A DNA stretch of 64,000 bases from Ureibacillus chungkukjangi. GTDB lineage: Bacteria > Bacillota > Bacilli > Bacillales_A > Planococcaceae. The notes under the pieces are model-generated. The model was not told the origin of the DNA, made no database searches, and saw only the letters and a program-made list of their open reading frames with translations. A program made the position numbers and the translations under genes. Location of the stretch: contig NZ_QJTJ01000009.1 in the NCBI RefSeq assembly GCF_003217295.1, positions 1 to 64,000 on the forward strand, in the 5' to 3' direction. This document shows, one piece after another, positions 1 to 9,400 of this stretch. Numbering within the stretch: the first letter of the stretch is position 1; each line of letters starts with the position of its first letter.

Positions 1-92
1 CGCCACGGACACCCTTGCTCTTGGCTAACCTCTACTTCTGTCTTCGGGGTTCGGGACTTACACCCTATAGTTCATGCGCATGCCGGGCGCAC
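1..92 (-). mobile_element. Group II intron, 5' end only (probable bacterial class C)
   Basis: Read on the minus strand, the segment starts at 92 with GTGCGCCCGGCATG and continues with a CTATAGGGTGTAAGTCCC stretch and a GGTTAGCC stretch. The GTGCG 5' boundary followed by a GGTG(T/A)AAGTCCC segment is typical of group II intron domain I. The boundary lies only a few bases beyond the transcription terminator of ctaF, which is the placement typical of class C introns, known to insert just behind intrinsic terminators. The rest of the ribozyme and any reverse transcriptase/maturase gene would lie left of the window, so completeness and activity cannot be judged. The assignment rests on recognised sequence style plus context. 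Confidence 0.8.
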
Positions 93-95
93 AAG

Positions 96-130
96 AAAAC
101 AAGCCGCTCAAAAATGAGCGACTTGTTTTT
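96..130 (-). terminator. Intrinsic terminator of ctaCDEF
   Basis: An inverted repeat pairs 96-103 with 122-129 and 105-110 with 115-120. The loop is AAAA and there is one internal mismatch (104/121). The 3' arm on the minus strand ends in a T-rich run. It begins 7 bases after the ctaF stop and is immediately followed by the group II intron boundary. Confidence 0.9.
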
Positions 131-136
131 ATATTC

Positions 137-478
137 TTACCACCAAATGATTGTTAAGAACGTTAAGAACATCGTAAATGCGATTACCGCACCAAACCAT
201 ACAAATGTCGAAATAACACCCATGTGGCTTGCTTTTTTATCATCCATGTGCATGAAAGAATATAATTGTAATACAACTTGAACACCAGCTAAAAGCAGAA
301 TAACAGGTTTAATATAATAAGCTGAGAAATCTGCTACTACTACAGCAAATGCTAAGAATGTTAAGAAAATCATAATCGCAAAATTAATTACTTGCTTACG
401 CATGTGAACAGCGTTGTGATGACGGTCATACTCAAACTGTTTTTTTGATTTTGCTTGAACTTGTGTATCGTGTCCCAT
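137..478 (-). CDS. ctaF: Cytochrome c oxidase subunit IVB
   Basis: This 113-residue small subunit belongs to the haem-copper terminal oxidase in the cytoplasmic membrane. The N-terminal 30 residues are polar. Three hydrophobic segments follow (about residues 30-50, 55-75 and 88-112), the usual topology for Bacillus subunit IV. A HMDDKKASHMG loop separates the last two helices. It is the last gene of ctaCDEF, one base after ctaE, and is followed by a strong terminator. B. subtilis has ctaG next; here the interval is taken by the terminator and a group II intron. The family's exact role is assembly or stability rather than catalysis. Confidence 0.93.
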   Translation of the reverse strand: MGHDTQVQAKSKKQFEYDRHHNAVHMRKQVINFAIMIFLTFLAFAVVVADFSAYYIKPVILLLAGVQVVLQLYSFMHMDDKKASHMGVISTFVWFGAVIAFTMFLTFLTIIWW

Positions 479-479
479 A

Positions 480-1109
480 TTATCCTAACACCCCCATCAA
501 GTAAACTACAGTAAAGATGAATACCCAAATTACATCAATAAAGTGCCAGAAGATAGCAGCAGCATAGTATTTTGGAGCATTGTATAAGCTTAGTCCGCGT
601 CTTGCATTACGAACCATTAAACAGATAATCCAAACTAAACCTACTACTACGTGCAATCCGTGCGTTCCTACTAAAGTAAAGAATGCAGATGAGAACGCAG
701 AATGTGTGTAACCAAAACCAATGTGTACATAGTGATAGAACTCATAAATTTCTAGAGCAAGGAATCCAAGACCTAATAATACAGTAATACCCATCCAGAT
801 TTGAACGCCTTTGAAATTATGGTTTTTCAAATGATACATTGCATAAACAGAAGTTAATGATGATGTTAAAAGTAACATTGTCATTATAAATGCTAATGGT
901 AACTCAAATAAGTTAGCAGCAGTGAATTCTGCACCCATACCTGCTGGACCTTTATCTTTTAAAGAAAGGTAAGTAGCAAATACACTGGCGAAAAGCGTAA
1001 TATCACTACAAATGAAAATCCAAATTCCTACGAATTTATTTTTCCCTTCCATTGTTGCTTGTTCTGGCTTATCTGGCCAAGTTTGTGGGGTGAATTTTGT
1101 TTCTTCCAT
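480..1109 (-). CDS. ctaE: Cytochrome c oxidase subunit III
   Basis: This 209-residue integral membrane subunit III of the haem-copper oxidase supports proton uptake and enzyme stability. Five hydrophobic helices are visible. The C-terminal HFIDVIWVFIFTVVYLMG segment is the classical subunit III signature, and a GTHGLHVVVG motif is present in the fourth helix. The five-helix length, lacking the first two mitochondrial helices, is usual for Bacillales. Its ATG overlaps the ctaD stop as TAATG, so the two are translationally coupled. It lies inside ctaCDEF. Confidence 0.95.
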   Translation of the reverse strand: MEETKFTPQTWPDKPEQATMEGKNKFVGIWIFICSDITLFASVFATYLSLKDKGPAGMGAEFTAANLFELPLAFIMTMLLLTSSLTSVYAMYHLKNHNFKGVQIWMGITVLLGLGFLALEIYEFYHYVHIGFGYTHSAFSSAFFTLVGTHGLHVVVGLVWIICLMVRNARRGLSLYNAPKYYAAAIFWHFIDVIWVFIFTVVYLMGVLG

Positions 1110-3004
1110 TATTTGTTACCCCCTTTTCCATAAAGCTCTTCTTCAGTTGCAATAACTTCTTCAACGTGTACATGGAAACCATGATCATCCTTCACAGAAC
1201 GAACTATCATAGCACCAACAGTGATAGCTAAACCAAGAATCAATACTGGAATTGCCCATGGTTTGTCGCCATCTGGGTGATATAAAGCACCAAATGCTGC
1301 TACAAAAGTACCGATTGACATGATTAAAGGTAAAATTGAATTGTTAGGCATGTGAATGTCACCAAGTGGCTCTGCATAAATCATACCTTCTTCGTTACCA
1401 TCATGCTTTTCTAACCAATATGGGTCATACCCACGTACAAGCGGTGTTTGTTTAAAGTTATAGAATGGTACTGGAGTTTTAATCGCCCACTCAAGTGAAC
1501 GTCCATCTCCCCAGTAGTCGCGGCAATTTAATGGTTTTGATTTAGCACTCAAAATAATATTGATTACTAATAAGATTACACCAATTGCCATTAAGATAGC
1601 ACCGATTGATGAGATAAAGTTAAATAAATCCCATCCTTGATTTGCTTGGTAAGTGAATACACGACGTGGCATACCCATTAAACCTAAGAAATGTTGAATG
1701 AAGAATGTACAGTGGAACCCGATAAAGAAGATCCAGAATGTCCAAACCCCTAATCTTTCGCTTAACGCACGGTTAAACATAATTGGCCAATAGAAGTGCA
1801 TTGAACCAAAGATCGCTGTAACAATACCACCTACGATTACGTAGTGGAAGTGAGCAACGATAAAGTATGAATCGTGTAATTGATAGTCAAGTGGTGCAGC
1901 TGCCTGCATTACACCTGTTACCCCACCTGCTACGAATGATGGAATAAATCCTAATGCATATAGCATAGGTACTGTTACTTTTACTGAACCGCCCCAAATG
2001 GTCATAATCCAGTTAAATACCTTCATACCTGTAGGAACGGCAATAGCCATTGTTGCAACGGCAAAGATTGCATTAGCTGTAGCACCAAGTCCAGTTGTGA
2101 ACATATGGTGGGCCCAAACCATGAATCCTAGGAAACCGATTAAGATTGTAGCGAATACCATTGAAGAGTATCCGAATAAACGTTTACGAGCAAATACCGG
2201 AATGATTTCAGAGAATAATCCGAATGCAGGTAAAACTAAGATATATACTTCAGGGTGACCGAAAATCCAGAATAAATGCTCCCAAATTACTGTGTTACCA
2301 CCCATAGTATGGTCGAAGAAGTTTGCTCCGAACATACGGTCAACTAACATTAAGAATAAACCTACTGTTAATGGAGGGAATGCGAATAAAATTAATGCAC
2401 TTGAAATTAATGAAGTCCAAGTAAATAATGGCATACGCATAAATGTCATACCAGGTGCACGCATAGTGATAATTGTTACGATAAAGTTAATACCTGAAAT
2501 TAACGTACCAGCACCAGAAATTTGTAAACCTAATACATAAAAGTCAATACCATGTCCAGGTGAGTATATAGCTAATGACGCATAGTTTGTCCAACCAGCA
2601 TCAGGTGCTCCACCTAAAAAGAATGATAAGTGTAAGAAGATTGCTCCTAAAAAGAACAACCAAAATCCTAAAGAGTTCAGGAATGGGAATGCAACGTCAC
2701 GTGCACCAATCTGTAACGGTACGATAGCATTCATAAATCCAAATAGCAATGGTGTTGCTGCTAAGAATAGCATTGTCGTACCATGCATTGTTAATAATTC
2801 GTTAAAAGTACCGGCTGAAACAAAATCACTGTTTGGAATCATTAACTGAAGACGCATTAAAAGTGCTTCAAAACCTGCGATTGCAAAGAATAAAGTACCG
2901 GCAAATAGATACATTACGCCAAGTTTCTTATGATCGACAGTTGTTAAATAGTCCCATAGTGTTGCTCCGAAGCCCTTTTTATTGGAAACTGCGGCAGAGC
3001 TCAC
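1109..3004 (-). CDS. ctaD: Cytochrome c oxidase subunit I
   Basis: Catalytic subunit I (631 residues) carries haem a, haem a3 and CuB and reduces O2 to water while pumping protons. Visible ligand motifs are MHGTTMLF (haem a His), HPEVYILVLPAFG (CuB His and the cross-linked Tyr), HHMF (the CuB His pair) and HDSYFIVAHFHYV (the a3 and a haem ligands). At least twelve hydrophobic segments precede a charged C-terminal extension ending in a CtaD-type soluble tail. I place the start at GTG 3004: AAGGAGG sits 8 bases upstream, whereas the longer frame would begin at a TTG at 3022 that overlaps this Shine-Dalgarno. It is 38 bases downstream of ctaC. Confidence 0.95.
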   Translation of the reverse strand: MSSAAVSNKKGFGATLWDYLTTVDHKKLGVMYLFAGTLFFAIAGFEALLMRLQLMIPNSDFVSAGTFNELLTMHGTTMLFLAATPLLFGFMNAIVPLQIGARDVAFPFLNSLGFWLFFLGAIFLHLSFFLGGAPDAGWTNYASLAIYSPGHGIDFYVLGLQISGAGTLISGINFIVTIITMRAPGMTFMRMPLFTWTSLISSALILFAFPPLTVGLFLMLVDRMFGANFFDHTMGGNTVIWEHLFWIFGHPEVYILVLPAFGLFSEIIPVFARKRLFGYSSMVFATILIGFLGFMVWAHHMFTTGLGATANAIFAVATMAIAVPTGMKVFNWIMTIWGGSVKVTVPMLYALGFIPSFVAGGVTGVMQAAAPLDYQLHDSYFIVAHFHYVIVGGIVTAIFGSMHFYWPIMFNRALSERLGVWTFWIFFIGFHCTFFIQHFLGLMGMPRRVFTYQANQGWDLFNFISSIGAILMAIGVILLVINIILSAKSKPLNCRDYWGDGRSLEWAIKTPVPFYNFKQTPLVRGYDPYWLEKHDGNEEGMIYAEPLGDIHMPNNSILPLIMSIGTFVAAFGALYHPDGDKPWAIPVLILGLAITVGAMIVRSVKDDHGFHVHVEEVIATEEELYGKGGNK

Positions 3005-3042
3005 AACTTTAACCTCCTTCAAGTGTTACTATCTAGTTCAAA

Positions 3043-4113
3043 TTATTCTTCAATAGACAAGCCCATGATGTAATCTGCAACTGCACTGATTTCTTCATCA
3101 GAAAGCTCACCATATTTACCAGTCATTAAGTTACCTGGTTTAATAGTTTCTGGATCATCAATCCATTGCTCTAAGTTTTCTTTCGTATGCTCAAGTACAC
3201 CAGCAACACGATTACGATCACCAAATGTTGTTAAGTTTGGTCCCATAGCTCCAGTAGTACCTACGCCAGAAACTGCGTGACACATTAAACAGCTGTTAGC
3301 AAACGTTTGTTCACCAACGTCAGCTGAATCAGCAGAAGCTGTTTGTCCTTCAGTAGCTTGCATTGCTGCTACCCAATTATCGAAACCATCACGGTCAAGT
3401 ACTTTAACTTTGAAGTCCATTAAAGCATGTGAAGGACCACAAAGCTCAGCACATTTACCATAGAATACGCCTTGCTCTAAACCTTCTGATTCTTCGTCAA
3501 ATTGTAAATAGAATTTGTTAACGTTTTCAACGTTAGTATCCATTTTACCACCGACAGCTGGAATCCAGAATGAGTGTTTTACATCAGCAGCTTTTAAGTT
3601 AAAGTAAACTTTTTCACCAGTAGGAACAACAAGTTCTTGAGCTGTTACAATACCTTGTTCTGGATATTCAAATTCCCACCAATATAATTTTGCAGTAACA
3701 TTTACTGTTAATGCAGTTTTGTTTCCTTCTTCATCTACCTCATCCATTGCTCTTACATCTGCAAGTTTATAAGTAGAAATTAAAGTTGGAACCGCAAGGA
3801 TTAAAAGTAATACGATTGGAATTACTGTCCAAATTACTTCTAAAGTATGACTTCCTTCTACTTGTTTTGGCATGTAGTCTTCGCCTAATTTAGAACGGCG
3901 AGCCTTCATAAAAGCATACAAATAAAGAACTGATACTACTATTGTTACTAATGCCATAATTGCAATTGAGAATAATAGTAAATTAAATTGTTCTTTCCCC
4001 ACTGCACCTGTTGGTTTAAGTGTTGTAATATAATCTTCACCACAGGCAGAAAGGAAAACTGTCATTACAGCTAACAGCGAGAAAAGACGCCATTTTTTAA
4101 GCCCTTTCATCAT
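3043..4113 (-). CDS. ctaC: Cytochrome c oxidase subunit II with fused cytochrome c domain
   Basis: Subunit II (356 residues) accepts electrons and passes them via CuA to subunit I. The order is a lipoprotein signal peptide with lipobox LSAC (Cys24), two transmembrane helices (about 43-68 and 90-115), a cupredoxin domain with the CuA motif CAELCGPSHALM near residue 221, and a C-terminal cytochrome c domain with haem-binding CLMCH near residue 277 and an axial Met in NLMTGKYG. The fused c domain makes this a caa3-type oxidase. It is the first gene of ctaCDEF. The 1.2 kb upstream interval holds its promoter but not the ctaB gene usually found there. Confidence 0.95.
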   Translation of the reverse strand: MMKGLKKWRLFSLLAVMTVFLSACGEDYITTLKPTGAVGKEQFNLLLFSIAIMALVTIVVSVLYLYAFMKARRSKLGEDYMPKQVEGSHTLEVIWTVIPIVLLLILAVPTLISTYKLADVRAMDEVDEEGNKTALTVNVTAKLYWWEFEYPEQGIVTAQELVVPTGEKVYFNLKAADVKHSFWIPAVGGKMDTNVENVNKFYLQFDEESEGLEQGVFYGKCAELCGPSHALMDFKVKVLDRDGFDNWVAAMQATEGQTASADSADVGEQTFANSCLMCHAVSGVGTTGAMGPNLTTFGDRNRVAGVLEHTKENLEQWIDDPETIKPGNLMTGKYGELSDEEISAVADYIMGLSIEE

Positions 4114-5352
4114 AGCTTATTTAACCCCTCTTTCTTTGTTGTATTTCATGTGTAACCAGGATATTGGTTTTTTAGTTCTATGTGAATCCCTTTTCAAAGA
4201 AGAATTCCAAAATGAAAAACACACACATACAAGATATTCTTAAAAATGAAAAAGCAGTTTTTCAAGAATCTCTTTCTGTGCTAAAACTTTTAACCGTCTA
4301 GAGCTAGCCAAGCATATTCAGTAGTGTAGCCAAAAATGATACAGCCTGTTCAAAATATTTCTATAAAAGTCACACTATAGACAGCCTTCATATTACCATA
4401 GTAATGTTACGTGGTTTCAACTTTTCTACAATAGCATTGGTATATATCCCGTTTGATATTCCTCAGTGCATTTATGATCTTAATGCTACAACTAAATGCT
4501 ATAAAAAATATTAAATACATTTATTGAATATCAACAGTTATGTAGTAGTAATAAACCACTGTTCCCTCTTACTAATTACTTTAACCTCTTTGAATAGGAC
4601 ATTCGCTAGTTCCCCAAATAGTCACACATGTTGGCAACATGCATTGCCTGACATAACAAAACCTCACCTACAAATCATAAAAGTTAATTGATCTAAATGT
4701 CTCACTTTTCGTTTTCGTTGTTGATGAAAAACTGACTTTCTTCTTTTATTTCATACCTTGATAACAAACTGCTATAAAATGTGTTCATCAATCACCTAAA
4801 TCCCAATTTTTAAAATCAACATGAGACTTAAGTATGAATTAAAAATTTGTAATAAGTGCAAGAAATTCATCTTAAAAAGCAAGTCGTCTTCGTTTTTTAC
4901 AACTAACACATCAAGTTAAGAACAGGAGATCTGTATTCCTTTCATTTTTGTAAGCATATTTCGCTAACAATAACTATATCGAAATTTGTTCGTGATTTCT
5001 AGACATTAAGTTAAATTTCGATGAAGTTTGTCAAAAAGCAGGTTATGTTAACCAAATGTAATATGAACATCTCTATAGTAATGCATTTTACGGGAAGATT
5101 TGTGAATGTAATAGCACGAAATTATGAACAATTTGTGAAAACCCCTATGCTTCATGAAACCTTCTACTGTTTCAAGTTGTCTTTTATCTATTTATTCGCT
5201 ATCATCATAAAAGCAGAGAAGCTTTTTACACTGAATGTAATATTTATTATTTTACCGTAACAGTGTTCGGAAAACATCGAATTTCACCTAATTGGGATAA
5301 ATCGAGTTCTCCTAAATAAGCGTATTGATAGAAAAAGTAGGTGGCACATAAT
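4114..5352. other. 1.24 kb interval between ctaC and ctaA with no recognisable gene
   Basis: The two divergent cta units are separated by an AT-rich stretch in which I see no credible gene on either strand. The longest open frame (5021-5260, plus) has no Shine-Dalgarno and no recognisable composition. Visible elements are an imperfect inverted repeat near 4236-4269 and a 15-base palindrome CATGTTGGCAACATG at 4627-4641 of unknown meaning. Bacillus normally has ctaB (haem O synthase, about 0.9 kb) at this place. I looked for its NxxxDxxxD-type motifs in the minus frames and did not find a remnant. Confidence 0.7.
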
Positions 5353-6279
5353 ATGCAAGAAAAACAAAGTAAATTATTGAAGTGGATTGCTTTGGCTACA
5401 ACAATCGGTATGTTGCTTATTCTTCTTGGTGGAGCCCTTGTTACAAAAACTGAAAGCGGTTTAGGCTGTGGTCGAAACTGGCCAGATTGTAATGGGTCCC
5501 TTATTCCAAAAGAAATAACAAAAGAAGTTTTAATAGAATTCTCACATCGTTTTGTTACAGGTTCTGTATCAATTCTTGTCTTAGCTTTAGTGATTGGAAC
5601 TTGGCGTAAGCTTGGACATATTCGTGAAGTAAAGTTTTTAGGCGTTTTAGCAATTTTTTTCCTTGTAGCTCAAGCATTAATCGGGGCTGCTCAAGTTCTT
5701 TGGGGACAAGGTGACTTTATCCTCGCACTTCACTTTGGAATCTCATTAATATCATTTGCCAGTATTTTGCTACTTGCAATGATTGTATTCGAAGTAGATA
5801 CCAAATTTGATGCCGATAAAGTATTCGTTGGTAAAAAACTAAAATGGCATACAATAGGCGTTTCATTATATTCTTATATCGTTGTTTATACAGGAGCTTT
5901 AGTTCGTCATACCCAATCTAGCTTAGTATGTACTGACTGGCCATTATGCAACAACGAAAATCCGTTTGCACTACCAAATAATCTGTATGAATGGGTTCAA
6001 ATGGGGCACCGATTTGCAGTACTTTTAATTTTTATTTGGGTTACATATATTATGATTCATGCCATTAAGCAATATAAAAACCAGCGTGTAATTTATTGGG
6101 GCTGGATAGTAGCATTCCTTATCCTGTTGGCACAAATGACAACTGGTATGCTCATTATTTTCACAAAGCTTAATCTGTTGGTGTCATTACTTCACTCATT
6201 ATTTATCTCGTGCTTGTTTGGTCTATTATGTTATATGATTTTACTAGTGTCACGCAGCAATTATAATGAGAAAAAATAA
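5353..6279 (+). CDS. ctaA: Haem A synthase
   Basis: This 308-residue, eight-helix membrane enzyme oxidises haem O to haem A for the oxidase encoded opposite. Conserved elements are GGALVTKTESGLGCGRNWPDCNG, the paired-Cys loop of the first half (Cys near 35 and 42), its repeat TGALVRHTQSSLVCTDWPLCN in the second half, and haem-binding His residues in FSHRFVTG, ALHFG, GHRFAV and LLHSLF. I chose ATG 5353 because GGTGG lies 8 bases upstream; the frame also permits a GTG at 5341, which falls inside that site. It is monocistronic with a terminator after it and diverges from ctaCDEF. Confidence 0.94.
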   Translation: MQEKQSKLLKWIALATTIGMLLILLGGALVTKTESGLGCGRNWPDCNGSLIPKEITKEVLIEFSHRFVTGSVSILVLALVIGTWRKLGHIREVKFLGVLAIFFLVAQALIGAAQVLWGQGDFILALHFGISLISFASILLLAMIVFEVDTKFDADKVFVGKKLKWHTIGVSLYSYIVVYTGALVRHTQSSLVCTDWPLCNNENPFALPNNLYEWVQMGHRFAVLLIFIWVTYIMIHAIKQYKNQRVIYWGWIVAFLILLAQMTTGMLIIFTKLNLLVSLLHSLFISCLFGLLCYMILLVSRSNYNEKK

Positions 6280-6289
6280 ACAGTATTAG

Positions 6290-6320
6290 GTGTAGCGGAT
6301 TATTCGCTACACTTTTTATT
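6290..6320 (+). terminator. Intrinsic terminator of ctaA
   Basis: GTGTAGCG (6290-6297) pairs with CGCTACAC (6305-6312) around a 7-base loop. A run of five T follows directly on the plus strand, 11 bases after the ctaA stop. Confidence 0.9.
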
Positions 6321-6423
6321 TTGTGTGATAAAGCGTTTTGATGAACGTACAGCCCGCTAAATTCCACTTCGCATTCAAGACTTGTCGAGACCTATTAATT
6401 AATTTCTTTCTATAGCACAAGCT

Positions 6424-6462
6424 AAAAAGGCAACGAGAGTTTCCCCCCGTTGCCCTTTTTGT
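6424..6462 (-). terminator. Intrinsic terminator of ftsW-pyc
   Basis: AAAAAGGCAACG (6424-6435) pairs with CGTTGCCCTTTTT (6448-6460), giving a GC-rich stem and a T run on the minus strand. It sits immediately after the pyc stop codon. Confidence 0.88.
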
Positions 6463-9400
6463 CTATTCTAATTCAATTAGTAAATCGCCAGTCGAGATAG
6501 CATCTCCTGCCATTACGTGTACCTCTTTAACTACTCCATCCTTTGGAGCTTGAACCGTTGTTTCCATTTTCATAGCTTCTGTAATTAATAGGTGGTCTCC
6601 ACGTTTTACTGGGCTACCTTTAGAAACTACAACTTTAAGAACTGTTCCTGGCATTGTTGCACCAATTTGATTTGGATTGCTTGGATCTGCTTTTAGTGAT
6701 ACATTTCCATCTACTTCTACAGTCATATCCTGGATTACTAATTCACGCGATTGACCGTTTAGCTCGAAGTACATAATACGAGTACCATCATGCTGTGGCT
6801 CACCAATTTCAATCAATTTAATAATTAAAGTTTTCCCTTTTTCGATTTCAACCTCGATTTCTTCCCCAAGCTTTAGACCATATAGGAATGTAGGTGTATC
6901 TAAAACCGAGATATCTCCAAATAGGTTTTGCGCTGTTACATAGTCTTCAAACACCTTAGGATATAAAGCATATGCCAATACATCCTGGTGTGAAGCAGGT
7001 CGACCAATTTTTTCTGTTAGCTCTTTTTCAAGTGCTTCAAAGTTAACCGGCTCCAGTAGCTCACCAGGTCTTACCGTAATTGCTTCACGATCCTTTAAAA
7101 TTACCTTTTGTAATTCTTGAGGGAAGCCACCTGGAATTTGACCTAAATATCCCTGGAATAATTCAACAACTGAATCTGGGAAGTCAACTGTTAAACCGCG
7201 CTCGAAAATATTGTTTTCGTTTAAGTCATTTTGAACCATAAATAATGCCATGTCGCCAACTACCTTTGAAGAAGGCGTTACTTTCACGATATCACCGAAT
7301 AATAGGTTCACTCGTGCATACATTTTCTTCACTTCATCCCAGCGATCACCTAAACCTACTGCTTTCGCTTGCTGCTGAAGATTACTGTATTGTCCTCCTG
7401 GCATTTCATGTACATAAATTTCTGAATGCGGGCTATTCATGCCACTTTCAAAGTCACTATAAAACGTACGAACATCCTGCCAATAAGTCGATAATTCCTC
7501 AAGTGCATTAATATCAGCACGAACTTCACGCTTTGTGCCCTTCATAGCATAATACAATGAGTTCGCACTTGGTTGAGAAGTTAAGCCGGACATTGAACCA
7601 AGAGCTGTATCAATAATATCTACACCAGCCTCAATTGCTTTAGCATACGTATAGATACCGTTCCCACTAGTATCATGTGTATGAAGATGGATTGGTAGTT
7701 CAGTAGCTTCCTTCAATTCAGAAATCAAACGATAAGCTGCTTCTGGTTTTAGTAATCCAGCCATGTCTTTAATTGCTAAAATATGAGCTCCAGCAGCCTC
7801 TAATTCTTTTGCCATATCTTTATAGTACTGAACAGAATACTTCGCACGAGAATCATCTAAAATGTCTCCCGTATAGCAAATTGCTGCTTCTGCAATTTTT
7901 CCTGTTTGACGCACTTCATCAATCGCAACTTCCATCCCTTTAATCCAGTTTAAGCTATCGAAAATTCTGAAAACATCGACTCCAGAAGAGGCTGATTCTT
8001 TGATAAATTCACGAATTAAATTATCTGGATAGTTTTTATAGCCTACTGCATTTGCTCCTCGTAAAAGCATTTGGAATAGCACGTTTGGCATTTGTTCACG
8101 TAATTTTTCTAGGCGGGCCCATGGATCTTCTTTTAAGAATCGGTAGGCTACATCAAATGTTGCCCCTCCCCATAATTCAAACGAGAAGAAATCATTTAGC
8201 ATGCGGGCATTGTAATCTGCAATTTGGTACATATCCTGTGAACGAACACGAGTAGCTAATAATGACTGGTGCGCATCACGGAAGGTTGTATCCGTTAACA
8301 ATACTTCTTTTTGTTCTTTTACCCATGAAATAAGACCCTCTGCTCCACGCTCATCTAAAATTTGCTTGGTACCTGGCTGGATTTCAGATTTTAAATCAAA
8401 TTTCGGTTTATTTGGTTGAGCTAAAATCGGCTTAGAACGTTTTTCAACGCCCGGGAATCCATTTAGCGTTACATTCCCAATGTAGTTTAAAACCTTTGTT
8501 CCTCTGTCTTTGCGAACAGGGAAGTTAAATAATTCAGGAGTCGTGTCGATAAAGCTAGTATCAAACACTCCTGATATAAAGTTATCGTGAAGTACCACGT
8601 TTTCTAAAAATGGAATATTTGTTTTAACGCCACGAATACGGAATTCTCGTAAATTACGGTGCATTTTCGCCGACGCTTCTTTAAATGTCATACCCCATGT
8701 TGAAATTTTAACAAGTAAAGAATCGTAATACGGTGTTACTACAGCGCCCTGGAATCCATTTCCAGCATCTAAACGTACGCCAAAGCCACCACTTGAACGG
8801 TAAACCATTAGCTTACCAGTATCTGGCATGAAATCGTTTGCTGGATCCTCTGTTGTTACACGTGATTGAATCGCATAACCGAATAGTGGGATTTCGCTTT
8901 GTTTTGGAATACCAATTTCCTCTGAATGAATATAATGACCCTCAGCAATTTTAATTTGGGCATGAACGATATCAATTCCCGTAATCATTTCTGTGATTGT
9001 ATGCTCTACCTGAATTCTAGGGTTTACTTCAATAAAGTAAAACTCATTACCTGAAACTAAAAACTCAACAGTACCTGCATTTATGTACTCTACATTTTTC
9101 ATCAATTGTACAGCAGCATCACAGATTCGATTTCGAAGCTCATTTGAAATTGAATTTGATGGGGCAATTTCCACTACCTTTTGGTGACGTCTTTGAATCG
9201 AGCAATCACGCTCGTAAAGGTGAACAATATTGCCTGAAGTATCTCCCAAAATTTGTACTTCAATATGCTTCGGTTTAATAATTGCTTTTTCTACATACAC
9301 TTCGTCCGAGCCAAAAGCAGCCTTTGCTTCAGACTTTGCTCGTTCATAGCTAGAAGCCAGCTCATCCTGTGAATGAACAAGTCGCATACCACGACCGCCA

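Noticed and set aside
15-281. Plus-strand open frame across the intron end and ctaF
   Set aside because: It crosses a terminator and the antisense of ctaF and has no ribosome site.
5021-5260. 79-codon frame in the ctaA-ctaC gap
   Set aside because: No Shine-Dalgarno, composition unlike a protein, and unrelated to CtaB.
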